Source: Tanypteryx hageni
Taxonomy: Eukaryota; Arthropoda; Insecta; Odonata; Petaluridae
NCBI GenBank assembly: GCA_028673005.1
Contig: CM054118.1
Span: forward strand, 87,042,964-87,106,963
Length of the DNA stretch: 64,000 nt
Direction of reading: 5' to 3'
The position numbers and the translations under genes are program-made. Below, in pieces: positions 1 to 11,700 of this stretch (within the stretch, counting starts at the first letter, position 1; each line of letters begins with the position of its first letter). The notes below the pieces were generated by a model that saw only the letters and a list, made by a program, of their open reading frames with translations, was not told the DNA's origin and made no database searches.

Positions 1-342
1 GAAAATTATTTTCAACATTCGTTGCGTTATTTACGAGGAATACATAAATAGCAGAAATACTATTCGTCCTTCTCTCTTCTAACTCCCGTAACCTATCGAC
101 CAATCATTCACTCGATACATTTTTTACATCCTCAATTTGTTCATTGAAATGTCTAACACGTTCCTCAGATTTTCATACAGTTTATATTTCATTAATGTTG
201 AATTTAGCACATTATTACGATTTTTAAAAGAATCACAAAAATGTTGACCGTCCGTTGGTCTGAGTGTGAAGCTATTAAAACGCGAATAACTCGATCAAGG
301 ACGATAAAATGGCATTGCTAGACACACGATGATACAATACAA
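1..342. other. Stretch with no recognised feature
   Basis: AT-rich sequence. I see no open frame of note, no repeat shared with the rest of the window and no RNA gene. Confidence 0.5.
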
Positions 343-593
343 AGTAAGTATAAGGTAATAGATCCTTCACCGTCAAAAAACAGGAAAGAGAAAACTCACG
401 TACGCGCTGTAGGGCCTTCGGAGGAATCGGCGGGACCTAATTCTTGTGAAGAAAACACACACTCCAAGGAGGCACTAACACAGTAGACTTCCCAAGAATT
501 AGGTCCCGCCGATTCCTCCGGAGACCTAAAGCGCGTACGTGAGTTTTCTCTTTCTTTTTTTTACGGTGAAGGATCTATTACCTTTTACTTACT
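343..593. mobile_element. Inverted-repeat (foldback/MITE-like) element, 251 bp
   Basis: Bases 343-446 and 493-593 are near-perfect reverse complements (arms about 100 bases), separated by a 46-base loop. The outer ends read AGTAAGTATAAGGTAATAG and its complement; the inner ends read AATTCTTG and CAAGAATT. No coding sequence. A 12-base direct repeat CTCGATCAAGGA occurs near 290 and again at 593-604, possibly a target-site trace. The arms differ at few positions, so the copy is young or under gene conversion. Confidence 0.8.
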
Positions 594-3357
594 CGATCAA
601 GGATGTAAATAGAAAATTGAAATTCGGCAGAAATTTATATAACGAGCTAATCAGAATTTGTTTATTTAGGGTTTAAATGGTTATTTAAGAAATAAATATC
701 CATTCTTGGCGCTATTTTGAGGGGTAGATATATTGCACTTCCTCCGAATAAAACAAATACATTTTAATTTAATGAAACAATATATTGTTCATTGAAAATT
801 AAAAAATATATAATTCACATTATAGTATGTTCCCGAAAGTTAAAATGACATTGGTCAGCTATAGTCGTCAAGCATAATGCTTAACAAATAAATATTCTTT
901 TTGTATGTAATAATTGTATTCACGTACGATATATCATGCTGAGAGAGATAGCTACATTTTTGAGGAGGGGATGAGGAGAGTGAGAGGAAGAGAAAGGATG
1001 GGGAAAAGAGTGTATAGTATAAGAGGGATGGAGAATGGGAAGAAGGAAGAGAGAGAGAGAAAATACGAGGGAGATAGGGAGAATAGGTGTGAGAGAGAAT
1101 AGGGGGTGAGTTAGGTAAGGGAATAGGAGGGAGACCGAGAGTAAGGGAGGACGAATGGAAAGTACCTTAGTTTTAATACATAATCAACACATACCCGTCA
1201 TATTTGACGGGCAATTACGCTAGTCTCTTTAAATAATGAGCTAAGAAATCCGGTCACGCTCGACTAATATGAACTATTATTATGACTGATTCTAATGTTA
1301 TTTTTAACATACTTTCCGAATTTTTAGAAGATTGAAATTTGATAGGAATGTTTGATTATTATAGTAAAAGCAATTTACGAAAAAAAAATCTCAAATAAAG
1401 ACCCGGGTTCGACTCCAGTAGATAATTTCTGTTTTCCATAAGATAACACGTAAAATCGATTTTTCGACTTACAGGCTTTGACTCTTTTGCAAATTAAAAT
1501 TATAAAGAATTGACCTACGATCTTCAAATCTAAACCATTTTAAAGAAAAATAAACGATATTTCTTATTCTTATAGTCACATTTCGCTTACGATACGAAAT
1601 CGCTCAAGTTATACGTTTAAATAATATTTATCGAAAAAATGTAAGCTTTTTAACAATACGTTGCCTTGCCATCCGTGTCATTGTTAAAACTCGAGATTGC
1701 ATTGTTGTCTCAATCCTCATACTATATTACTAGGGGCCCGATGCAGTACATCCTGCAAACAATTCGGGAACTTTGCGTGAAGTGACCCTATGCGATAGGG
1801 CCTATGACAAAGAATTTTGACACGGTGTTTTTCGTTGATCCACGTTTATTGATCCTTTCAATATAATCATATAGCACACCCCTTTTCACAATGAAAAACA
1901 CATACATGGTTTAGACTAACACTTGCCGGTACTAAGCATTTTTTGTAATCACTATAAATGCACCGGCCATGAGTCAAATATCTTGCTTAATTATCGAAAG
2001 AGATCAATCACAATCTTTGTCAATATAGTAATCTGCCTTAAACTGCCCAATAAAACTTCCATTATTACAATGCATTGGAGTCGTTTCAGACTTAAAGTTT
2101 CTACGCTACGTGTTTATTTGTTTTATATTTACTTGAAACTTTTCACATAAATTTACAATCGGTTTTTGTGTTTCATGATTTTGTTTCATTGTAAGCTTGG
2201 GGTTTGTTTTTGTTGCTGCTCCTCATCTTTTTGCACACGACTTTTGACTCTTATTTTCCATTCGTTCCTCATTTACAGTACTGCAGTAATGAGTTTCCAT
2301 TATATGTATATGAGAATTCTGGGACTCAGTGAACACGCGCTGTCTTTGCTGTGCATTATCAATGAGAGTGCGTTATACATTTGGGGTAATGTTTTGCGGG
2401 AAATTTTAAGGCCATCAAATAGAAAGCATCCATCAAAGCCCAAAGGGTTTCGAGGTACGAGTGAAGCAAGCAGCAAGGGAGGGGGATATGCAGCTGGAGG
2501 CTACAGGGCCGGCCCAAGCTATGGGCGAGCCGGGTGGCTGCCCGGGGCACCAAAGTTTTGCGGGTGCTATCCCAATCATTTATCTATGCATTATTTGCAA
2601 GTGAATAAGTATTGGATACAATATATATTGAGGAACAAGCTATAACCTTGATGGCATTCCTTTCAACTTTTCATTATCAATAATTTTTACAGAGTGATTA
2701 ATAAATTAACATGTACTTTGTAAATATCTTAACAATCATTAACAGAGGGGGCGCTGGAGTGCCATCTCGGCCGGGGTGCCAAAATTCCTCAAGCCGCTCC
2801 TACTGCAGGGATTGTAGAGAGAGGAGGAGGGAGAGTGGAGGTGAGGGAGGGGAATTGGAGGAAGGGGGAGAGAAGCTCAAAAATAGGGCTTAGCCACCAA
2901 GGAATGACTAATGGGTGTTTTTCATCCAGCAGTTTGTTTCTTTTGGTTATGCATAGAATGCACTTCTGATGGCTTTCATACTTTGAGTACCTTTCAACCA
3001 CTTAGTCACCAGTTGGAATTGATAGTGAAGTGAGCGTCTCGAAGTGTTATTAAGTTGCAGCTTCTGATTTCCATCAAGTGTAGTCATACTTGGTTGGAAA
3101 ACACCTAGTGCTCCTTCCCAGTTGTGGCTCGAATGCTTTTCAGCTGGTGGGGATATCTACAGAAAAATTTGTAGTAGACTCTAGTGTTTCTACGTGTGTG
3201 CATATAATGCAATGAGGGTTCAAAAATATCTTACATAACAAGAACAGTAATGGTTATTCATCATCAAGATGGTACTAACAATACAAGAATGGTTGCTATA
3301 TGTTTAAAAACAGAAAAAATGACAATTCATCTGAAATTCATAATTACTCGTAGTGAA
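594..3357. other. AT-rich stretch with a purine tract and one dispersed repeat
   Basis: Contains a GA-rich simple-sequence tract (about 960-1150), the dispersed repeat at 1391-1725 and a second purine-rich patch (2815-2880). Open frames here are short and have no recognisable domain. No gene supported. Confidence 0.5.
1391..1725. repeat. Dispersed repeat with tRNA-like B-box
   Basis: Begins near GGGTTCGACTCC, which fits the polymerase III B-box, and continues about 330 bases. It is shared with 39640-39985 along its length and in part with 9655-9870; a shorter copy lies near 40498-40560. Shared landmarks are CCATAAGATAACACGTAAAA, a TTGCAAATTAAAAT block and a GCTTTTTAACAAT block. I do not see a convincing A-box at the usual distance, so it could be SINE-derived or another repeat with a chance B-box. 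Confidence 0.6.
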
Positions 3358-3830
3358 TTACCTTTTATAGAGGTGCCTTTTTCTTTCCAGCGTCTTGTAA
3401 AAAAAATGTGCCCACCTGTTCTTCAGCCTCGGAAAATGCTCAATGACTTTGGTGTTGAAGTCTGGTATAGATTTTACTAGTTTGTTCTCTATTGATAGCA
3501 TCGATAGAGCGTTGAGTTCTTTGCTTATCTTGTTCCTCAAGTAGGTTTTCACACACTTCAATGTAGAGAAAAACCTTCCCGGTTCAGATGTGATAATAAT
3601 TTCAAGTTTTGTCATTATACTAAATATTTCTTTTACATTGTTTTGTTCCAAGGAATGCAACAGTGATGTTACTGACATTGCACCACTTATGAGATGTGTC
3701 CGTACAAAATACCAAGCTCCGTCTTCAGTTTATTCTTTCTAAAATCGGATAAAATTCAACTGCTGTGTTTAATTTATCATCAGGAAAATGGCACACATTC
3801 TTTAAACCAGTTTGGTGGCAATTAGGTGGT
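3358..3830 (-). pseudogene. hAT transposase C-terminus (ZMYM1/DUF4371-like), relic
   Basis: The minus-strand reading has the hAT dimerisation signature TSEPGRFFSTLKCVKTYLRN followed by NALSMLSIENKL. Upstream, in a broken frame, is CHFPDDKLNTAVEFYPILERIN, which fits the helical region before the dimerisation domain in this hAT group. At least two in-frame stops interrupt it and the DDE core is missing. Read as a truncated hAT copy with no function. Confidence 0.75.
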
Positions 3831-4139
3831 CACTGTGTAAAAATCTGTCTTCAGCGTGGACAACTAAGAAAAACATTGAAAACTGTGCAGGGCTAAATAA
3901 AATAGCTTTTTTGAATTATTTAAAATTAAGATACAAAGTCGGGACATGCACCATACTGTGGAAAAAAGAATGTAGTTTATTCTTCAACAATGAAACATAT
4001 TAACTACCATAGCAATGACTCCATTGCCTTTCAATGGGAATTGATTTTCCATACTTTAAGAGCATTGATTTAATACTTAGACTGCATTATAATCCTTTTG
4101 ATTTCAGCCAACGACGTATACATATGAAGTGAGAATTTT

Positions 4140-4985
4140 AAAATAACAATATTGGATGAAAACAATCCCTAAAATTTGCAATTTAAAGAATATACTTTTT
4201 CCATTGTGGGTACTAATGCCATTCATTTCTGCCAAATTTGAAAGTTGTAGCACATCTAGAAGTGAAATAACATTTATCTGATTGTTTACATTTTAAAAAT
4301 TTTTAACGGCTACAGCTTTAAAATTTTAGCTCCTTAGATCGCCCCATAGCACCTAAATATTTACCTCTTTGTTTAAACAAAGAATTTTTGACAAATAAAC
4401 ATTTCAATGTCTGCATGAAATTGTTAATGAGGCAGCAAAAAATTATTTGAATTTAAACAATTAGATAAATGTTATTTCACATGTAAATGTGGTACAATTT
4501 TAAAATTTGGCAGAAATGTGTGACATTATTAACCGAATGTGGAAAAAGTATTATATTCTTAAAATTGCAAACATTAGTGATTGTTTTACTGCATTATTTT
4601 TCCATAAGGAGAAAACGAAAATTGAATTAAAGAAATATTTACAATAAAATATCTCTTTGAAATATGTTTTTTCAAGGTGAGATGCTTGCAGTATGCAAGC
4701 ACCTTCTACTAGTACATCTATTATATATAGACTCTTTTTACAGAGGAACATATATAATATGATATTAGTAGAAGGTGCTTGTTTACTGCAAGCATTTCAT
4801 CTCGCCTTGAAAAATATTAATTTTTCAGAGATATTTCAACAATAATGGAGTAAAACAATCACTAATTTTTTCAATTTTAGGAATATTATAATTTTCCACA
4901 TTGGGGTAATAACGCCACACATTTCTGCCAAATTTTAAATTTATAGCACATTTAGAAGCGAAATAACATTTATCTAATTGTTTAA
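4140..4985. repeat. Foldback palindrome cluster
   Basis: About 4448-4735 and 4745-4985 are reverse complements of each other. GTGAAATAACATTTATCT reads forward at both 4262 and near 4957, and its reverse complement lies near 4460. The inner hairpin near 4680-4800 has AAGCACCTTCTACTAGTA against its complement. A further copy of one arm lies at 4140-4290. No coding content; the piggyBac copy begins right at its end. Confidence 0.7.
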
Positions 4986-7088
4986 CCCATTAGGGACGGA
5001 ATTAAATGCCAGAAAATAGACAATTTGTTACCTTTTTGGGAAAAGTACGATAGAAAAAGAATGTTAACTATAATCTTCTTGAAACTTTCACTGGCCCATA
5101 CTAAGAGTTGATATTAACTATTAAAGTACTTACCAAGGCTTTTTATTCCTTAATTATTGGAGATTCAGATGGAATTCTCTGAAGCAAGTGTCAACGCACA
5201 GCCATTTTTCACAAACAGAACATACAAAAATTGTCCTCTTCCTAATTCCTTTTCCCCGACATACCACACATTCTTTATGCAAAAGTTTATTCTTCTCATT
5301 TCTTTTCACTTGATCTGGATAGTGGCACTCTCCAAAATTATGTGGAGGAACTGTAGCTCTACGTCCATGCGCCTTTCTGCTACTGTAGCCTCCAATGAGG
5401 TGTCTGATTATATTCAAATAGAATTTTTTAAGGGGAAAAGTTGGCTTATTGGTAGCTTGTTATTAGTAGATATAAGAATTTACTACCGTTTTATTTATTA
5501 AATCAAACATCAGTCTATGCCACCACTTTTTTGAAGGAATGTGCAAACTGTAGTAGCTACATAATTGATCATTTTGATCTAATCCTCCCATGAATTGATT
5601 GTGTAACCTCACAATCTCAGGACAGCATACTTCCACCTTCGATCCATCCTTCTCCTTCCTTTTCACAGACTGCATTGGGTATGTGGATGAATCGTAACCT
5701 GATGACAAAAAGAATAGAGACCTTTTGTCTCGCCAGCCTAAGGAAACGAGTGGGGCGGAGGAGAGCCACTCACAGTCCCCTTGGTTACTTTGCTTCCAGT
5801 CCTTTGTGTTTGCTACCAATTCTTTGGAATAATTGACACGGTTGGTGCTTGCAGTCCCTATGGCTCTCAAACCTTTTTTGGAGAGTTCCATAACTAGATC
5901 TGGCGATGTAAAAAATCTATCGCAAATAAGGGTGCAGCCTGACCCAAAGAGAGGCTCTGCAAGTTGCATCACGACATTTCCACCCAAACCCAAATTATTC
6001 TTTTTAATTGTCCCTTTCCCTGTATATAATTCTAAATGAAAAACAAATCCCGATGTTCCATCGGCTCTTCCCCACCACTTGAATCCCCTTTTGATGGGTT
6101 TCATTGGCATATACTAATATATATATATTCATTGAAGAGCGAACAGTAAATTTCACCATCGCTTCATCTATTGCCTGATACTCAGAAAAATTTTTATAAT
6201 TGCTATTTAAACTATCCAGAATAGGTCTAATTTTTTAGAGTTTATCAAAATCTAAGCTATCTTGTAGAGGCTGCCGTGAATTATCATTTACGTGAAAATT
6301 TCACAAAATTGACAAAAATCGATCCCTTGCCATGATTTCTGTTACATTCAATGTCCTATCTGTGGACCAATAGTCTTTCAGACTTGGAAGATCATGAAAT
6401 CTCATTGTAAAAATAACACCTAACCAAGCATTCAACTCATCTAATGTAAGATCTTCCCAAATATTTCCACCTCCGCCCGCAGTTGATATTTTTTGCGAGG
6501 CATACAAATTAGTCTGCTTGACGCAATGGTCCAACATATCGCCCGTAAAAAATAACATAAAATAATCAAAAGGTGAAGAATTTTCTGGTAAGTAAGTATT
6601 AGGACCAGGTGTAAACTGAGAGAGAGACTAGTGCCTAAATTTATCAAACCTCTTCTGGACCAAGTCAATCTGCTTCTGTTAGCCTGTTGAACTGCCTCTT
6701 CAATTTCACCATTGGATTCATCGTCTAAAGTTATAGGTGAAATATTTTCACAGGGTTCAGGAATTTCTTCCTCTAGAATATCACTATCAATAGAGGATAT
6801 ATCACTTTTTACTCCATCATCTGGTATAGAAAACAATAAATCCAGTTTGTGATCCTCACACCGTTTTCTCTTGGTCGCCACTGTCAAATTAAAAAAAAGG
6901 CTGTTTAAAAACACGTAAAATGGTAACCGCTTAAGAAAAACACGTGCAACTTCACAGGATGAAACTTATAACTGTCCATAAGCTGCTAGCAAAAAGAAGG
7001 AGCTACAGGTAATTAACATGCCCCACACAAGAGGGCAGAAGAGGACGGTACCCTAACACCACCGTGGTGGTGCTCCATCCCTAATCGG
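4986..7088 (-). mobile_element. piggyBac element with TTAA target duplication
   Basis: Flanked by TTAA at 4982-4985 and 7089-7092. Terminal repeats are CCCATTAGGGACGGA at the left and CCGATTAGGGATGGA (read inward) at the right. Length is 2103 bases. It carries one minus-strand transposase pseudogene. The flanks on both sides belong to the same foldback repeat family, so it probably inserted into such a repeat. Confidence 0.88.
5154..6914 (-). pseudogene. piggyBac transposase, disabled
   Basis: Read from 6914 down: an acidic Ser-rich N-terminus (DILEEEIPEPCENI), the PiggyBac domain with WEDLTLDELNAWLGVIFTM and LKDYWSTDRTLN, the first catalytic Asp in YQAIDEAMVKF, then KPIKRGFKWWGRADG, the second Asp in CDRFFTSPDL and the third region MGGLDQNDQL. 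It ends with a Cys-rich zinc-binding tail (CVVCRGKG, CSVCEKWLC). The frame breaks at about 6560, 6300, 6115 and 5440. The 6115 break is at an (AT)n run, so it looks like slippage. All three catalytic Asp codons survive but no single product can be made. Confidence 0.9.
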
Positions 7089-7099
7089 TTAAAATTAAT

Positions 7100-7660
7100 T
7101 AATTTTTAACGGCCTCGATAAGAATTTCATGGGTACACTGAAATGTTTATTCGTTTGTATAGACTAATCTCTAAATAACTTAAAAATTTCAGCTTCCTAT
7201 CTCACCCTGTAGTATCTAAACATTTACCTATTTGTTTAAACTTTAAGAAATTTTAACTGCCAAACAAATTAAAATATCAAAATTTGTATAATCCCTATTT
7301 CATATTCGTATTTTTGTACTTTTTCAAGATTTTCGTTTTTTTCTAGTCTGTTTTGCACAAAGTCCTACCTAAGAAAAAAAATTTGAATCTCCAGCTCATC
7401 TAGAAGTGCCTAAACATTAGTATCCTCCTATATGTTATATCCTCCTCCTCCTCTTTAAGGAATGTCTGTATATAATGATAGATGTTCCTTACAGAGGAGG
7501 AGGATATAAAAATTTTAAAAAATATTTGTAATGATGAAATATCTGTCTGAAAAATGAATGTTTTTTCAAGGTGAGATTAAATGCTTGCAGAATTCAAGCA
7601 CTAGTATATATTGACAAATACTTAGTAGCTTTCAGAAGGAGGTGCCCATTCAGTCATGGT
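7100..7660. repeat. Foldback repeat, right part, with perfect-stem hairpin
   Basis: Shares with 4300-4430 the stretch TATCTAAACATTTACCTATT / CACCTAAATATTTACCTCTT, and with 4640-4715 the stretch TTTTTTCAAGGTGAGAT. It contains a hairpin at about 7437-7507 with stem ATATCCTCCTCCTCCTCT against AGAGGAGGAGGATAT. It continues the repeat split by the piggyBac copy. Confidence 0.6.
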
Positions 7661-8328
7661 AAAATGCACAGACATTATAATGGAAATAAAAGAGCATAGC
7701 GAAGGAAAATTGAATTTTTTTAACCACTGGGCGGAAAGTGCCACTTCCCGTTATGATAGAAGGTGCCACTTCTTGAGGATTAATATAATTTTCTGCCTAG
7801 CATACATGTCAAAAGGTGGTTCAGGGTTGGACATGGGCAGCGAACAAATTCCCCTTGCAGAGCAGCGGAGGATCTAGTAAATTTCTACAAAGAGCACCAT
7901 TTGTACTTTAAATAGAAATAATTTATTTTAAATGGCAAGTTTTGCCCAAATATAAATGTGACGACTTCTGGAAGATATTCAAGACACACTGTGCTTTTCT
8001 CATGCTTCACAAATCCTAAGTTCTTGGGAGCTCTACATTTTCAATCAAAGGTACACCAACTGGGCACCTACAAGCAGTTTATTTTATGGGCGATGAAGTC
8101 AAAATTTAGGCTGTTTTACAATATTGCTTATACTTTACATTTTACTATAAAACATACAAGACGATAAAATTATAAAAATATACAATTCCACTGGATTAAC
8201 GTCAGCAATGGACTAGAGTCATCCCGTTATACCAAAATAAAAACAAAACAAGTCTAAAGTTTAAAAATAAATAAATTGAACAAGTCTTTAACCATGCTAA
8301 AACACATGGAAGTCATAAAACTATAAAA
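7661..8328. other. DONSON 3' flank
   Basis: No gene seen. It must include the DONSON 3' untranslated region (candidate poly(A) signals at 8083-8078 and near 7923). Confidence 0.4.
8078..8083 (-). promoter_or_regulatory. Candidate poly(A) signal for DONSON
   Basis: AATAAA on the minus strand about 245 bases past the DONSON stop codon. It is the first canonical hexamer I see downstream; another lies near 7923. In AT-rich DNA chance matches are common. Confidence 0.35.
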
Positions 8329-8712
8329 TCAAGATGATGACCATGAGTAAACAGAATCTGAAAACTTCAAGTTATCCAAAGTGAACGAGTTAGACGCCTG
8401 GCAGAAAGCTTCAAGGGTGCTCGGGACAAGTCCACAGTCACTCAAACTTTCTTTCTCAAAAACAGAAGCAGTTGTTGAAGAGACTGCGGAGGTATCATGC
8501 CCAGATGTATCCATCGAGGAGGGTTTCCTCGTGGCAAGCGAGAAGGCTCGGGTAGAATCAATTCCTGCAAAGGTCGCTGAGAATGTGGGAGTGGAGGATG
8601 AGGAGGAGCAGAGAAGGGAGGAGAGGGAGTGGATGGCATTTGGGAGGATGGGACCACGAAGTTCCACAGAATGAAACAACTTGCCTTCTACCTTAACCGC
8701 GCTGTGCCTCAC
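8329..8712 (-). CDS. DONSON: DONSON exon 8 (stop codon)
   Basis: Starts with GTG (Val) in phase 0 after a T-rich tract ending CCCTCAG, and ends in TGA at 8331-8329. It codes VELRGPILPNAIHSL, a Ser-run insertion, then CGLVPSTLEAFCQ and the C-terminal YSWSS, equal to the YNWRS end of human DONSON. The Ser-rich stretch looks like a lineage insertion. Confidence 0.94.
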   Translation of the reverse strand: MRHSAVKVEGKLFHSVELRGPILPNAIHSLSSLLCSSSSSTPTFSATFAGIDSTRAFSLATRKPSSMDTSGHDTSAVSSTTASVFEKESLSDCGLVPSTLEAFCQASNSFTLDNLKFSDSVYSWSSS

Positions 8713-11700
8713 CTGAGGGTGAAAAAAAAACAAAATTTAAACCTTTGAAAAAATGGCAAATTATTTAACACCACTTAAGTTAACCTTTAAACACTGTGCA
8801 GTACAATGTACATACAGTCATGGACGATAAAATTGACAAAGTAATGCCCCGTTAATGCAGGCTTCCCAACAAACTCCTGAGAAAATGTGAAATCTTGCGA
8901 CGTTGGGCGTGGGTGAGTGAGAGGATGGGAGTGGGATGGGCAACCATAAAACCTCACGAGAAATGTAGAAGGGCAAGAAAGAAAGGGAGGGGAAGGGGGA
9001 GTGAAAGGGAGGGAAGGGGGGAGTGAGAGGGAGGTGGAAGTTATTTACTAGGTTGGTGCCTTGGGGCGTAGGGAATCTCAGGGTATATTGGGGGAGGGTG
9101 CAGTGATATGTTAATGCATAGGCGCATAAGGCATGCGTCTAAAGGGTGCTCTACACTGTTTTTCTGACAGTTTTAACAGTATGGGTAAAACGGAGACTGT
9201 GTAGGAGAAATCTGGAAGAATGGACAGGAACAAACGAAATCTGTCGCCGCTTGATTTTTGCTCAGTCTAGTCACGGTGTACAGGCAAGTCTGTCAGTGTG
9301 GAGCTAAATTCATGTTCATTCCAAAACTACAGTTTTTTGAACTCGTGGTGTGTTGCATAAAGTCACAATATACTGTTCAAGTTTCGAAATTTTGATGTTG
9401 TTTTGAAGTTTAACCAATACCTTGGTCACAATGAATAATACAACAATAATAAAAATGAACAAATTATCAAGGTTGCACACTCTGCGATCCATCCCCAAAA
9501 GTGGCCTTCGGCCACAAATTTCTCTCATCTTATTAATGATTTTTTGACCTCCGTCACGATGATAAATGGGAATTACTCAATAAAGGAACGAGATATTTGT
9601 TCAAAATTTGGAAGAAATGCTTGGTTTACATATTGTAAGGTGATGACAAAAAAGTCTCAAGAAAAGTCCAGGGTTCGACTTCAAGGAAGACATTTCCATT
9701 TTCCATAAAATAACATGCAAAAATCGACTTTTCGATGTGCAGGCTTTTATTCTTTTTGAGATTAAAATTAGAAATAATTAACATACGATCTGCAGATCTG
9801 AACCATTTGAAGAAAAATTATATAAAAATATCATACCAGAAATTAAAGTCGCAATTATGTGGCCTCGTGGACTGTTGTTTTATGGCAAATGTAGTCCTCG
9901 GCACGAATAATTTTTTAAATATATAGCTTAAAGATCATGTATGAGCTAGGGAGAGAAATTTATGGTTTTTAATTGTTGCTTGATGGATGCCATTTATCGA
10001 GATACGAGTATAAGTTTATTAAAGTATTTATGTAAACTGGAAGTTCTAATTGACGGATGCAGTTAAAAATCACAATTGGGAGATAAATTTTAATAAGGAC
10101 CACTCATACTTTATTTAATAAAATACCGTCCAGCAGTTTAGGAGATGAAAATTACGACGGACAGATGAGACGTGGGCATAAGGCATTCTACTACTACCAC
10201 TTCACTGATAAAGAATGCCTAATAATACAGAAAAATGTTTTAATCGGTAGAAAAAGTCACTTCTTCCAATGCAAAAACTGATACTTAACAATAGTAAAAA
10301 TTCATTGTGATCTCCTCGAGCACAGATGCAAGACTGGCGAAAAATTGAGTGTGGGTCCACCTCTGACAAACATACCACATTACCCATACAGGTAAAACTG
10401 GGAAGAACACCAACAGCGTGATGGCAACCTTGGTGGACCCAATTAAAAACCATAAATTCATCTGCCTAGATTTTATGTATTCTTTTCCCCTTATAACACT
10501 ACAAATCTCACACCGATATCACAATTTTAAGATATTTTAATGGATTAAAGAAAACCTCGGCACGATGGATTTGAGACTTCCTATAAAAAACAAATAGGAA
10601 AAAAAATTCCTGGAATCGAACCCGGGAATTCAATATTCACCAATTAAAATATAACCTGGCAGCATGAGCCACAAACCAAGTTTCATGAAAATTGGTCCAT
10701 TGGTGCAAAGGTTGTTAGAAGGGGAGACATACAAACAGCACCATTTCATAAGGCTGTTTCCTTTGGACACCAGCCTAAAAATTCAAGAAAATCCCAAGCA
10801 AAACCGTATATTTTGTTTACATGGATCGCTGAGATGGATCTCTGGACAAGCAACAATTAAATACCATATTTTTCTATTCCTAGCTCTTATATGATCTGAA
10901 AGCAATATATTTTAAAAATGTGAATAGAGACAAAACAGTCGCTGAAGCCACATAATTATAACCAAGTTTCCGTTAGACAATTCTATATTTTATATGTAAA
11001 TAGAGGTTGTTTACATGAAATGTTTTTATGCGCCAATTTCCTAGAACGTATTCCCCACATAAAGAGAGGGAGCACTGTATACTAATTTTGAAATGTGCCC
11101 GCATACCATAATGCATACGTGCCTGTGTGAATTGGTCTGAAGAATAAAAAATACGATAACTCAAAAAGTTGCGAATTAGATTGCAGCAATGTTTTTTGAT
11201 ACGTGTTAGAGAAGCTATTCATAGTAACTCCAGAATCCCATAATTTTGATATTGCTACAGCATTAAATAAATCTAGCATTTATACCGCCCTCAGTTTGTA
11301 TTTGTTTAATTTAATGGATATTTCAGCAAAATTTTAAAAGTAATTTATTTTTATACTTGATATGCCTAGTAATTCATTCAATAAAAGGTCCGAGCAACTG
11401 AAAATGTAAAATAAACATGAATTCCATTACAACGTCTTCTATGTAAATATTATATTTGTTAAATCAAATTTCAAAAATTGTTTTATAACAATTTTTTAGA
11501 ATTATGTTGTATATACATTATTTCTAAGTACATGCCTTTGTTACATTTTGTATGTGTATAATTTGAATTCTATGGGGAGGATGATACGTCACATGCTTAC
11601 ACAACCTTGAAGCCTGTGCTAAAGGTAGCCCAGCTTAGAACTCGCTTATACTGTCACAAACTCTCGGGTAGTAGGGAAGGATGAGTTGTGGGGGAGGGTG

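Noticed and set aside
1391..1440. tRNA gene suggested by GGTTCGACTCC
   Set aside because: No A-box, no cloverleaf; the motif sits in a dispersed repeat.
2166..2645. Plus-strand frame of 159 codons
   Set aside because: No motif or similarity recognised; Cys/Ser-rich start and Gly-rich end look random.
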